DNA of 37,375 nucleotides from Bacillota bacterium (GCA_023388635.1 JAEWFW010000010.1:1-37375); one strand, 5' to 3'. Positions 1 to 8,919 are shown, counted from the stretch's first letter. A program made the numbers and translations. Notes: a model not told the origin generated them from the letters alone.

Positions 1-57
1 GCCAAAGCTATTGCTGAAAATCTTTTAAAATATTTGCCAAATAAAAGCGATCGATAA
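1..57 (+). CDS. C-terminal end of an upstream gene (partial)
   Basis: The window opens inside a reading frame (frame 1) that ends at TAA 55-57 and gives AKAIAENLLKYLPNKSDR. The pattern 'AIAENLLKYLP' resembles the last helix of zinc amidases of the Amidase_3 family; the amidase at 12359-14335 ends in a similar 'GVFQGILKYFNK'. That is only a resemblance over about a dozen residues, so the product is not assigned. The perfect hairpin at 71-131 follows at once and probably terminates this gene. Confidence 0.5.
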   Translation, partial: AKAIAENLLKYLPNKSDR

Positions 58-70
58 ACGTTATGTTTCT

Positions 71-131
71 AACATATATAAAAAATACAGATAACATTTG
101 ATAAATGTTATCTGTATTTTTTATATATGTT
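71..131. terminator. 29-bp perfect inverted repeat, probable bidirectional terminator
   Basis: Positions 71-99 and 103-131 are exact reverse complements over 29 bases, with a 3-base loop (GAT). The outer part of each arm is A/T only, so either strand would give a hairpin followed by a U-rich run. It lies between the end of the upstream gene and the promoter of the cassette, and so insulates the cassette. The length and perfection exceed an ordinary intrinsic terminator. Confidence 0.8.
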
Positions 132-141
132 GAATTTATTG

Positions 142-171
142 TTGACAAAGAGCGCGATTTCGCGATAGAAT
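142..171 (+). promoter_or_regulatory. Promoter of the five-gene cassette, with palindrome in the spacer
   Basis: The -35 box is TTGACA (142-147) and the -10 box is TAGAAT (166-171), 18 bases apart. The spacer holds the 12-bp palindrome CGCGATTTCGCG (153-164), the only strongly GC-rich stretch in an AT-rich region. A dyad placed between -35 and -10 is a typical repressor site, so repression is inferred. The repressor is not identifiable from the window. Confidence 0.65.
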
Positions 172-200
172 ATTTTTAAATTGGAAAGGAGTGGATGAAA

Positions 201-434
201 ATGACTACTCAAGAAACAAAACGCGAGAAATTTGTAAGAGTTGTTGAGTCTCGAACAAACAAAATCATTGATATGATTCAGTTACTTGGTAACTGTTCGA
301 ATACTTCTGCATATGAGTATACACCAGCAGATATTGATAAAATCTTTTCTGCTATTGAAAACGAACTAAAAGAGGCGCGTAAAAAATTCAATAAAATAGA
401 GAGCAAAAAAGGTACTCGTTTTACGCTTGAATAG
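201..434 (+). CDS. Small helical protein, first gene of the cassette
   Basis: A 77-aa protein of unknown function. ATG 201 is preferred to ATG 195 because the ribosome binding site AAAGGAG (185-191) is 9 bases from the former and only 3 from the latter. The sequence is charged and looks all-helical. It has a basic start (KREKFVRVVESRTNKII), a central 'LLGNCSNTSAYEYTPADIDKI' segment and a lysine-rich last helix. I recall similar small proteins of unknown role in accessory regions of Bacillota, but I can give it no function. Its stop overlaps the ribosome binding site (433-438) of the next gene, which implies co-translation with the ATPase. Confidence 0.75.
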   Translation: MTTQETKREKFVRVVESRTNKIIDMIQLLGNCSNTSAYEYTPADIDKIFSAIENELKEARKKFNKIESKKGTRFTLE

Positions 435-445
435 GAGGTAATGCT

Positions 446-2344
446 ATGAGGTGGTTGTTTCCATCGAATAATAGAGGTGATATTAACGGCATTGGTAATT
501 CGGGGATTGAAACTTTTCGAGGAAATTCTTTAAAATCACTTGCCCGCGAAATTTGCCAGAACTCCCTTGATGCAGCGCTCGAAGATAAAACCGTAGAAGT
601 AGAATTTATGCCTTTTGTCCTTGATATCGGGGAATTCCCTGATGCAGAATCACTCGAAAAAGCGTTCAAGGCGTCCTTAGATTTTTGGAGTATCCAATCA
701 GTAAAGAAGGCTACCGATTTTTTTGAACGTGCAATTAAGATGCTGGAGTCGGGAAGCATTCCGTTTCTTAGGATAAGTGACTTTAACACTACAGGGCTGA
801 GGGGCTCAAAAAGTGAATACAATACACCCTGGTGTAATCTGACTAAGTCATCTGGGGCATCAGACAAAGCTGGAACCTCGGGTGGATCATTTGGTATTGG
901 GAAGTTTGCTCCATTTGCCTGCTCTGAATTTCGAACTGTGTTTTATAGCACCCTGGACATTGATAATGTTTCGGCTTTTCAAGGCATATCAAGAATAACC
1001 AGCTTTCGACGTCAAGACGATGAGATTACTGTAGGAGTCGGTTACTATGGTGATACAAACAACCAGCCTGTTTATTCGCAACTATACCTTGATCCTCGTT
1101 TCAAGCGCGAAAAGAATCAAACGGGAACTGATATATTTATAGCGGGTTTTAGTTCTTATTCAACAGATTGGAAGGAAATTATTATTACTTCCGTGCTGGA
1201 TAGTTTTTTGTATGCTGTCTATACCGGTAAACTTGTAGTAAGAGTTTCCGATATAGTAATAAATAAAGATACGCTTTCAGTGCTGATTGCAGAATATCAG
1301 ACTTCTCTGACTGAAAACGCTGATAAATATTATACAGTTTTAACTTCTAAAAACACTGTTTGGTATGAGGTTGATTTTAAAAATCACGGGACTGTGCGCT
1401 TAGGTCTTACCATACAATCAGATAAGCATCAAGTTGAGATGCATCGAAAAGTTGCAATGATAAGAAAAACTGGTATGAAGATAATGGATCGCGGCAATAT
1501 CTCTGGCAACATTCCTTTTGCTGGTGTAATGCTTATTGAAGGTGAAAAGATCAATGATTTCCTGCGTAATCTTGAAAATCCTCAGCATACAAAATGGGAA
1601 CCTGAACGTATAGAACCTAAAAGCCAAGTACCTTTTGCCCGTACCTACATTAAAGAATTGATCGACTACATAAAAGATTGCTTGGAGGAATTGAAGCAGG
1701 ACAGTGACATTGATGAAATCGATCCTGATGTAGGGGAATATCTACCCGATGAGAGCGACATGGACTCTGGTGATGATCCTCATGAAACTGAATCACTTTC
1801 TGATGCTATTAAATCGGTCGAAGTGACCATTCCACCACACAAAAGCGCTAAAACGAATACGCTTTCTGATGGTGATGAAACTACAACAGATGATACGCTG
1901 GAAGATATCATTGAAGAAAATGCTGATTCAGGCGCCGGGCACAGAGATGGTGACGATAGCTTCGGTGGTTCCGGTGGTGGCTTTTTTGAAGGTGATGGGC
2001 GTGGCAAAAATCCAAAAGAGCACTGCAAATCACTTGTTGGTATCCCCGCTTTAAAAGTAAGGATTCTGTGTTTAAATAAAGATGCCGGCGAATATTCTAT
2101 AATATTTGTACCTACATTTTCTGCAAAAAACGGACGGTTTGATTTATTCTTATCTGCAGAATCTCAGGATTATGATGCACCGATAATCTCGGCTATAGGT
2201 ATGGGACAGCCATTATTAACCGTAAATCAGAATCGCATCTTGGGATTGTCGCTTATTGCAAACACCCCCGTTCGCCTTAAAGTAACTATTGATTACCGTG
2301 ATTATTGTTCTATGGAGGTAAAAGCCTATGGAAATAAGGTCTAA
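446..2344 (+). CDS. GHKL (Hsp90/MORC-type) ATPase
   Basis: A 632-aa protein with the ATP-binding motifs of the GHKL fold near its N terminus: N-box REICQNSLDAA (E35, N39, D42), G1 box DFNTTG (112-117), and G2 box GGSFGIGKFA (146-155). Spacing fits Hsp90/MutL/MORC-like ATPases rather than histidine kinases, and there is no H-box. Residues of about 420-455 are a run of Asp/Glu, and about 490-520 are Gly-rich, so a flexible acidic linker separates the ATPase half from a C-terminal beta-rich domain (about 530-632). GHKL ATPases dimerise on ATP binding and often act as clamps, several in bacterial conflict systems; that role here is inference. ATG 446 has AGGAGG 7 bases upstream. It overlaps the next gene by 17 bases. 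Confidence 0.85.
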   Translation: MRWLFPSNNRGDINGIGNSGIETFRGNSLKSLAREICQNSLDAALEDKTVEVEFMPFVLDIGEFPDAESLEKAFKASLDFWSIQSVKKATDFFERAIKMLESGSIPFLRISDFNTTGLRGSKSEYNTPWCNLTKSSGASDKAGTSGGSFGIGKFAPFACSEFRTVFYSTLDIDNVSAFQGISRITSFRRQDDEITVGVGYYGDTNNQPVYSQLYLDPRFKREKNQTGTDIFIAGFSSYSTDWKEIIITSVLDSFLYAVYTGKLVVRVSDIVINKDTLSVLIAEYQTSLTENADKYYTVLTSKNTVWYEVDFKNHGTVRLGLTIQSDKHQVEMHRKVAMIRKTGMKIMDRGNISGNIPFAGVMLIEGEKINDFLRNLENPQHTKWEPERIEPKSQVPFARTYIKELIDYIKDCLEELKQDSDIDEIDPDVGEYLPDESDMDSGDDPHETESLSDAIKSVEVTIPPHKSAKTNTLSDGDETTTDDTLEDIIEENADSGAGHRDGDDSFGGSGGGFFEGDGRGKNPKEHCKSLVGIPALKVRILCLNKDAGEYSIIFVPTFSAKNGRFDLFLSAESQDYDAPIISAIGMGQPLLTVNQNRILGLSLIANTPVRLKVTIDYRDYCSMEVKAYGNKV

Positions 2345-3215
2345 GCTTTATCCATACCCGGTATTATCATATTATTCTGATGATTATGTGGACAGTAATT
2401 TTGAGACAGTAATTGCGTCAGTGCGGGATGGTTATAATATCCGCTTAAACTTTCTTGCAGAGGTAAACAATACCGGGCTATTAGATTTGCTCTCCTCCGG
2501 GAAAACAAAAATCGTTTACCATCTTGAATGTGCGCAAACAGGATTTCGGACGGCAATATCGACATCGAAGAATGAGTTTTCTCACATTATAATGGATAAA
2601 ATGATAAGCGGCAGACTGCAGGTATGCCCGTTCATCGTTGCTGAAACAGAAATTTTGGATTATGTAAATCCAAAATTTCACGAAGATTACCGTGGATTTA
2701 AGTTTACCATCGAAGAAGGTTGCGTAATGGCTGTCGGAAAACAAGTCAATATCAATATTGATAAGGATATCAATAGCCTATTAAATACCCCTTCTGTTTT
2801 CAGCATAATAAAAAATGATGATGAACTGGCATCGGGCATGGTGGTTGAGTTAAATTACAAAAAAATAGTTATCAAGTTACCTGAAAGGGAGTTTTTTAAT
2901 TTCAAAAGTTTAAAAGGTCAAGTTCTTATTCAATCGATACTTAATTCTTTAGTCGTAATACCCGCACTTACATATGTGCTCGAGGAAGTGTCAAAGCGAG
3001 AGTCTAATGAAAGATATGAGTATAGCTCATATGCCTGGTATCGGGCTATAAAAAAATCATTAGCTAATAAATTCAGTTGCGACATCGAAAGTGACAAATT
3101 CTCCGACCGCAATATGCTTGAAACGGCACAAAAATTGATTAATGTTCCCCTTTCAGATGCTCTGCAGACGCTATCAAGTGGATATGGCAATACCAATGAG
3201 GAGGAAGATGAATGA
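2328..3215 (+). CDS. Cassette protein of unknown function (295 aa)
   Basis: I do not recognise a family. The protein is soluble, with no signal peptide or membrane segment. The first 150 residues look mostly beta-stranded, the last 100 mostly helical. Near the C terminus is an aromatic patch (SSYAWYRAIKKSL), and the chain ends in an acidic tail (NEEEDE). ATG 2328 has GGAGG (2314-2318) 9 bases upstream, inside the end of the ATPase gene. Its stop overlaps the next start as ATGA (3212-3215). Such coupling suggests a fixed stoichiometry with the ATPase and the DUF6339-like protein. Confidence 0.8.
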   Translation: MEIRSKLYPYPVLSYYSDDYVDSNFETVIASVRDGYNIRLNFLAEVNNTGLLDLLSSGKTKIVYHLECAQTGFRTAISTSKNEFSHIIMDKMISGRLQVCPFIVAETEILDYVNPKFHEDYRGFKFTIEEGCVMAVGKQVNINIDKDINSLLNTPSVFSIIKNDDELASGMVVELNYKKIVIKLPEREFFNFKSLKGQVLIQSILNSLVVIPALTYVLEEVSKRESNERYEYSSYAWYRAIKKSLANKFSCDIESDKFSDRNMLETAQKLINVPLSDALQTLSSGYGNTNEEEDE

Positions 3216-3943
3216 AACTTACTTTTTTAGAGGATGACAGCCTGATTGCACTCAAAAGTAATCTGCCTAAACTTTACACCCAATTTGCTTCTCCTGATGC
3301 AGAGTGGATCACGGAGTATTTTGGTCGTTCTCCTTTCGTTGAAACCAAGTATTCTGTTGACAACTTCTCTCTTGATATGTCTCAGGACAAACCTTTTTTA
3401 ACCGAGTTTGAAAATGTACAGCGAGTCTACAACAGCCTTAGTTTTTTATCAGGCTCCCAGGCTTCAGATGAGCGGCTTTGGGCAGGACTTTGTTTAAATC
3501 ATTTTTGGAAATATACCCAGTATAGATGGAACGTTGTGGAAAAATGTACACTTGAAAGCGTTAAGAACCATTTCTTTTTTGGGCAATCAGCAAGACGTTC
3601 TCTGACAAGAAATGCTATTTCCCGATTATGGTGGATAGGACACCTGACATATGATCCTTCGAGAGAGAATCCTTATCAGCTTACACGTTTTGTATGTGAA
3701 AACTCAGATTATATTATGCACATTCTTGAGCGAAACACATCGAACAGTCCTATGATTACAAAAGCATTTATATCCGCGCTCTTAACAGCCAGAGAGGACG
3801 GATGCGCCATTAATACTAATACTGTCGGAGAATTGTCAAAATACCTTAATCTCCTTGGTGGTACATACATACTGGACTGCCTGCCGGAATCAAAAATTTA
3901 TGATAAAATACTTGCGAAAGCTAGAAGTTTAAAAGTTTCTTAG
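3212..3943 (+). CDS. DUF6339-like protein
   Basis: A 243-aa protein. The central stretch around residues 85-115 (SQASDERLWAGLCLNHFWKY) and the following 'RRSLTRNAISRLWWIGHLTYD' carry the conserved Trp/Arg pattern I associate with DUF6339, a family of unknown function; the assignment is from memory. It is soluble and mostly helical. Translation is coupled to the gene upstream by a 4-base ATGA overlap, with GAGGAGG 6 bases before the ATG. It is 21 bases from the next gene. In this setting it may be an adaptor or effector of the GHKL ATPase, but nothing in the sequence shows a catalytic site. Confidence 0.7.
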   Translation: MKLTFLEDDSLIALKSNLPKLYTQFASPDAEWITEYFGRSPFVETKYSVDNFSLDMSQDKPFLTEFENVQRVYNSLSFLSGSQASDERLWAGLCLNHFWKYTQYRWNVVEKCTLESVKNHFFFGQSARRSLTRNAISRLWWIGHLTYDPSRENPYQLTRFVCENSDYIMHILERNTSNSPMITKAFISALLTAREDGCAINTNTVGELSKYLNLLGGTYILDCLPESKIYDKILAKARSLKVS

Positions 3944-3964
3944 CCGAAAGGGAATTGATGTTTG

Positions 3965-6900
3965 ATGTCAGAATCGATCGTAACTCTTTACAGAGATGAA
4001 AGATTTGATAAAATATTGTATTATCTTAAAGAACGAGGCATTATCACTCTCGAAGCTTTAGCATGCTTTGATTTCGATGAATTGCTGTTTGTCCCTGGTG
4101 TTTCAGAAAAACTGATTTCAGATGCTAAACAGCTTTTTTCTCTTTGCGACATACCTTCTTTAATTGCCCAGGACACCTCGAACACTGCAGGACTTGCTTG
4201 TAAAGATGCAGTCGCGCTCCTTGAAATTGCTAATATCAGTGAAGCTGATAAGCATAGTGACGAAAACGAACACCCGTTGCAACAAGCTGTTAAAGCAAAA
4301 GATGCCTTAATAACTGATGTCTATCTTAATGTACCTCGAAGTGCACCATTTATACTGAAATGTAACACTGACGGGAAATCATTTATGAGTCAGCTTACAG
4401 AGGCAGATTTTGATAACGCCGTGAATTTAAAAGGACTTGGCATTGCTTCGGTTGAGAACCTCAGAAGGATCTATATGGAATTTATTAATTCTCCTTCAAC
4501 TTTCATCCGCTACTCTGAAAGTGATGAGTTTTTGCATCCTACAGATTTAATATCTCCCCTCCCACTGTCAGTCAGAGCCAAAAACTGTCTGAAACATGCC
4601 GGTATTTCTTCTCTTGAAGAGTTATTATCTATGGCAGAAGAAGATTTAATGAATATAAGGAATACGGGAGCAAAAACCTGTCAAGAAATATTAGCCTTTC
4701 GTAAAACTGCTGCTTTCCCGGAATCAAATTCTTCCAAACTATATTATCTCGAAAATGTAGCTTCCGAAAATAGACAGATACCTGTTTCCTTGCTTCCCAA
4801 GATCGGAATATCTAAACAGGGGAGCGATTTATTTCTAAAAAACAATCTCTTTACTGTCGGTGATCTTTGCGATAGGGGATTAACCCCACGTGAATATTCA
4901 TACGTCCGTATGGTTAATGGTTATTTATCTATTCCTGCAACTCAGCATTTTGTTGATGCTATTGAAGCTCTGAAAGAAAGTGAAAAAATAAGTATGATAA
5001 GGCGTTGTAACGGAGCAACTTTGAAAGAAATTGGGCAAGAATTAAATGTAACTCGTGAAAGAGTACGGCAAATACTTGTAAAAATATGTCGCAAACGCAA
5101 GCTTTTAGGTGCTGCAGAATTAGTTGCAGGTATTTTACTTTCATCAAGTAAAGTATCCTTTTCTTTTTTGGACCTCACGAATCTTTTCCACTCCGAAGAA
5201 TCAGCCATGTACTGCAAACTTATTTTACAGGAATCTAAATATGTGCGTTATCTCAAGTTTTCCAATAGCTTTATAAAAGCTTCCGTCTGCGGTACTGACA
5301 TCGAAGGCAGACTTAAAGAATATACAGATGAAATCATCGGAGAAGGAATTAATTTTTATGACAATCTTGAATTAATAGAATCTGAGCTTAAAAAGCATAA
5401 CCTAGATTGTTTTGATGCTATAGATATTATGAATTTCCTTATACATAACGGGTATCGTTTCTACGGCGATTATGTCGCGAAGCGTAATCAGCCATATGTG
5501 ATAATCTGTCACGATGCTGTTCGCAAATTTTTCAGGTTTGATATTAAATTGGATTCTGATGAAGATAACAAAGATATGCGCGCACTTAGGCAAATTATAG
5601 CCAAACACTATCCTGGATTGCCCTTGCCTCTGAACAATAGGACATTAACTGCCGGGATGACCCGTGACGCTTCTATATTGGTACTTTCCGGTCGCGGTCG
5701 ATATTGTCCGATTGAAAAAGTTATATATAGCGTTCCTTTGTTTGAAGAGGTTTATAAATTTATTATAAACAGCCATCAGACCTCATTTTATTACTCAGAA
5801 CTATTTTCTCATTTCAAAGGACGTTTTCTGGCAGAGACAAATATTGATAATTCAAATTTTCTGCACGGTATGCTTAAATGTTTATACCCCAATGAATTTA
5901 AGTATGAAAGAGATTTAATGTATAAAATCGGTAAACTTAGGCGAGATATAGATGACCGCTTGAGTCAACTTTTACTTGAAAATGGTCATTCTATGACAAG
6001 AGCCGAAATTAAGCAATCAATTCCCGGTATAAATGATTTTGTTATTGCATTCTCTGTAATGAGGTTACCAGAGGTTATCCAGTGGAGTTATAATGAATTT
6101 AATCATATTAGCAATATCAAAATTACTCCTGATGAAAGGCATGCTCTGATTAAGATTATAAAAATACAAACAGAATTACATAATGGCTATTCTAGCGATA
6201 CGTTATTATTTAATGCTTCTAAAGATATTTGTAAAGATTTTTTTTTCAAGAACGGAATTACAAATCCACAAAATCTTTATTATATTTTTGCATATCTCTT
6301 TGGGGATGAGTATCGATTCAGAAGACCGCATATTCTTTCGAAAAAATTTCCCGTACAAGAAATAACTGCAGCTAATATAGCTCAAATTCTACTTGATTGT
6401 GAAATCAATTTAAACTATGAAAAATACTGCCATCTTGCCTCTAACCTTGGATGGGCAAGCGGAACATTATATGCAATCTTTTCTGATTTAGAAAAGGATT
6501 TTGTAAGGGTTTCTGAAAATGATTATATACGAAAGAATTATTTTTGTATTTCTCAATCTCTGATAAATTCAATTTCTGAACTGTTACAGGGTCTTGTCAG
6601 TAAGTCAGGGTATTTTGCTTTCAGTAGCGTATTCAATTATGAATCGTTCCCTAAATGTTCGCACAAATGGAATGGCTTTCTCTTAGAAGCTTTAATCAAC
6701 GAATACGATACTGGATTTCGCATTATATCTCCGCAGATCCTAGATCGGCGTTATCAACGAGGTATCATAGTGTTTAACGATAGCCCTTTTATTACTTTTG
6801 AGGACTTGGTCTTAGGAACCCTTCTATCAGATAATATATCAACCTTATCCGAAACTGAGCTTTTAAAATATCTTAGACTACGTGGTCTAATTATTACAAA

Positions 6901-6973
6901 CGCAATCCCACAAGAACTATATGAATGCCCGAGAATGCCGTTTAAAAATGAAGTCTTCATAGTTAAGAGGTAA
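3965..6973 (+). CDS. RNAP alpha-CTD-like / sigma-70 region 4 fusion protein
   Basis: A 1002-aa protein, the largest of the cassette. At least three helix-hairpin-helix segments resembling the alpha-subunit C-terminal domain are visible: residues 1-55 (ending 'FVPGVSEKLI'), about 140-170 ('VNLKGLGIASVENL'), and about 193-245 (ISPLPLSVRAKNCL, then ELLSMAEEDLMNIRNTG). The last is close to the DNA-binding motif of true alpha-CTD. Residues 350-371 (GATLKEIGQELNVTRERVRQ) are a sigma-70 region 4.2 helix-turn-helix. The remaining 600 residues look like repeated winged-helix units and have no recognised enzyme motif. It lacks the RNAP assembly domain of alpha and regions 2-3 of sigma, so it is neither subunit. 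ATG 3965 is chosen; TTG 3962 is also possible (AAAGGGA at 3947-3953). Binding to DNA or RNA polymerase is inference. Confidence 0.8.
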   Translation: MSESIVTLYRDERFDKILYYLKERGIITLEALACFDFDELLFVPGVSEKLISDAKQLFSLCDIPSLIAQDTSNTAGLACKDAVALLEIANISEADKHSDENEHPLQQAVKAKDALITDVYLNVPRSAPFILKCNTDGKSFMSQLTEADFDNAVNLKGLGIASVENLRRIYMEFINSPSTFIRYSESDEFLHPTDLISPLPLSVRAKNCLKHAGISSLEELLSMAEEDLMNIRNTGAKTCQEILAFRKTAAFPESNSSKLYYLENVASENRQIPVSLLPKIGISKQGSDLFLKNNLFTVGDLCDRGLTPREYSYVRMVNGYLSIPATQHFVDAIEALKESEKISMIRRCNGATLKEIGQELNVTRERVRQILVKICRKRKLLGAAELVAGILLSSSKVSFSFLDLTNLFHSEESAMYCKLILQESKYVRYLKFSNSFIKASVCGTDIEGRLKEYTDEIIGEGINFYDNLELIESELKKHNLDCFDAIDIMNFLIHNGYRFYGDYVAKRNQPYVIICHDAVRKFFRFDIKLDSDEDNKDMRALRQIIAKHYPGLPLPLNNRTLTAGMTRDASILVLSGRGRYCPIEKVIYSVPLFEEVYKFIINSHQTSFYYSELFSHFKGRFLAETNIDNSNFLHGMLKCLYPNEFKYERDLMYKIGKLRRDIDDRLSQLLLENGHSMTRAEIKQSIPGINDFVIAFSVMRLPEVIQWSYNEFNHISNIKITPDERHALIKIIKIQTELHNGYSSDTLLFNASKDICKDFFFKNGITNPQNLYYIFAYLFGDEYRFRRPHILSKKFPVQEITAANIAQILLDCEINLNYEKYCHLASNLGWASGTLYAIFSDLEKDFVRVSENDYIRKNYFCISQSLINSISELLQGLVSKSGYFAFSSVFNYESFPKCSHKWNGFLLEALINEYDTGFRIISPQILDRRYQRGIIVFNDSPFITFEDLVLGTLLSDNISTLSETELLKYLRLRGLIITNAIPQELYECPRMPFKNEVFIVKR

Positions 6974-6978
6974 CCACT

Positions 6979-7020
6979 AAAACAATACCTGAACTTGTTT
7001 ATTGGCTCAGGTATTGTTTT
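6979..7020. terminator. Terminator shared by the cassette and aspS
   Basis: A perfect 14-bp stem (6979-6992 with 7007-7020) around a 14-base loop is followed by Ts on the + strand. It starts 6 bases after the stop of the fusion-protein gene. The minus strand also ends in a short T run, so it probably serves aspS as well. The next 120 bases (7023-7143) are AT-rich and show nothing else. Confidence 0.85.
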
Positions 7021-7143
7021 TCCGTATTCAGTTTACCTTAATATAGATTTACAACTTGTTTTTATTACTATCCACCATTTGTATAGAAGTACTACATTAA
7101 ATATTTACGAAATTTGATCTACCAGTCTTGTTCACCATATTTC

Positions 7144-8919
7144 TTACTCAAATTGCACAGTACGGATATGCAGTTCTCGCAATTGCGCACGGTCAACTTC
7201 ACTCGGCGCATTTGTCAAATGGCATGTCGCACTCGCCGTTTTCGGAAATGCGATGCAATCGCGCAACGATTGGCGTCCTGTTAAAATCATCACCAATCTG
7301 TCAAGCCCGAATGCCATACCGCCGTGTGGAGGTGCTCCGTATTCAAAAGCATCTAACAAATATCCAAATTTCTCGTGTGCTTCTTCATCCGATAAGCCTA
7401 ACAGTTCAAACATTTTCTTCTGAACCTGTTTTTGATAAATCCGCATACTGCCTCCGCCGATCTCATATCCATTGAGTACCATGTCGTAGGCTTTTGCCTT
7501 TGCTGATTGGGGTTCCGAATCAAGCAAGGCGACATCGCTGTCTAAGGGCATCGTAAACGGATGATGTAGGGCAACGTAACGCTTCGCTTGCTCGTCCCAC
7601 TCTAATAACGGGAAATCCGTGACCCATAAGAAATTGTATACCGATGAATCAATCAACTGTAATTGCTTACCCAACAGCAAGCGTAAATTTCCTAATGAAT
7701 CATAGACAATTTTCGGTTTATCAGCGACAAACATCAGCAAATCGCCAGGCTCACCTTGGAATGCTTCGACAATTCGATTGATCTCATCTTCCGCAAAGAA
7801 TTTAGCGATCTGGCTCTTAATTCCGTCTTCTGTGACAATTACCCATGCAAGCCCTTTCGCTCCATAGCGTGCCACATAGGCAGTCAAATCATCAATTTCT
7901 TTACGGCTAAACGTTCCGCATCCTTTGGCGTTGATTCCTTTGACGATCCCTTTATTCGCTACCGTATCCCGGAACACTTTAAAGCTGCAATCGGCGGCGA
8001 TATCGGTAATATCGACCAATTCCAATCCAAAGCGTGTATCCGGCTTATCAGAACCGAATCGATCCATCGCTGCTTGATATGTCAAACGAGTAAATGGCAA
8101 TGGAATATCAATCCCTTTGACTTCCTTCATGACTTTCGCCATCATCGTTTCCATCATCGCCTGGAATTCATCCAAAGGCAAAAAAGACATTTCAATATCG
8201 ACTTGCGTAAATTCCGGTTGGCGGTCAGCGCGCAAATCTTCATCTCTAAAACAACGGGCAATCTGATAATAGCGTTCAAAACCCGCTACCATCAACATTT
8301 GCTTGAATAACTGGGGTGATTGCGGCAACGCAAAAAACGATCCCGGCTGCACACGGCTGGGCACGAGGTAATCCCGTGCTCCCTCAGGCGAACTTTTCGT
8401 GAGCATCGGTGTCTCCACTTCCATGAACTCGTGCCCATCAAGGAAATTGCGCATAATCTTCGTCACATTGTGGCGCACTTTAAAGTTATTTAACATTTCC
8501 GGTCTGCGTAAATCGAGGTATCTGTATTTTAAACGCAAATTTTCATCGACATCAAGATCGTCTTGGATGAAAAATGGTGGATTCTTCGCCGTATTAAACA
8601 CTTGCAGCTCCGATACCTGTACTTCAATCGTACCTGTCGGCAAATTCGGATTGACCGTCTCTTGATCGCGCAAAACGACTTTCCCCTTTACGCCAATCAC
8701 AAACTCTGAACGCAATGAATCTGCCTTTTCGAATGCGTCTTGGGAAAAATCCTGATTAAACACGACCTGCATAATACCGGAACGATCACGCACATCGACG
8801 AAAATTAGCCCGCCCAAATCTCTGCGCTTACTGACCCAACCATTTAACACAACTGTTTCACCTATATTGGCTTCTGTAATAATACCGCACTGATGCGTGC
8901 GTACTAAAGACACTGTCAT
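7144..8919 (-). CDS. aspS: Aspartate-tRNA ligase
   Basis: A cytosolic class II synthetase of 591 aa that charges tRNA(Asp), within the usual bacterial length (about 585-600). An N-terminal OB anticodon-binding domain (WVSKRRDLGGLIFVDVRDRSG) is followed by motif 2 (FRDEDLRADRQPEFTQ), the bacterial GAD insertion (about residues 290-420) and motif 3 (GMAFGLDRLVMILTG). The start is ATG 8919: GGAGG (8933-8929) is 9 bases upstream, whereas the longer TTG at 8925 would leave only 3. The ribosome binding site lies in the end of hisS, whose stop is 2 bases from this ATG, so translation is coupled. The hisS-aspS pair is a common Bacillota arrangement and should be controlled by the T-box before hisS. 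Confidence 0.97.
   Translation of the reverse strand: MTVSLVRTHQCGIITEANIGETVVLNGWVSKRRDLGGLIFVDVRDRSGIMQVVFNQDFSQDAFEKADSLRSEFVIGVKGKVVLRDQETVNPNLPTGTIEVQVSELQVFNTAKNPPFFIQDDLDVDENLRLKYRYLDLRRPEMLNNFKVRHNVTKIMRNFLDGHEFMEVETPMLTKSSPEGARDYLVPSRVQPGSFFALPQSPQLFKQMLMVAGFERYYQIARCFRDEDLRADRQPEFTQVDIEMSFLPLDEFQAMMETMMAKVMKEVKGIDIPLPFTRLTYQAAMDRFGSDKPDTRFGLELVDITDIAADCSFKVFRDTVANKGIVKGINAKGCGTFSRKEIDDLTAYVARYGAKGLAWVIVTEDGIKSQIAKFFAEDEINRIVEAFQGEPGDLLMFVADKPKIVYDSLGNLRLLLGKQLQLIDSSVYNFLWVTDFPLLEWDEQAKRYVALHHPFTMPLDSDVALLDSEPQSAKAKAYDMVLNGYEIGGGSMRIYQKQVQKKMFELLGLSDEEAHEKFGYLLDAFEYGAPPHGGMAFGLDRLVMILTGRQSLRDCIAFPKTASATCHLTNAPSEVDRAQLRELHIRTVQFE

Noticed and set aside
421..867. Minus-strand 148-aa frame opposite the GHKL ATPase.
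   Set aside because: It is antisense to a gene with clear ATP-binding motifs and has no family features.
60..7143. Flanking direct repeats (att-like) around the cassette.
   Set aside because: By eye no matching repeat of useful length joins the 60-140 region to 7020-7143, so an integration site cannot be claimed.
7756..8310. Plus-strand 184-aa frame opposite aspS.
   Set aside because: It is a shadow of the conserved synthetase domain with no independent signal.
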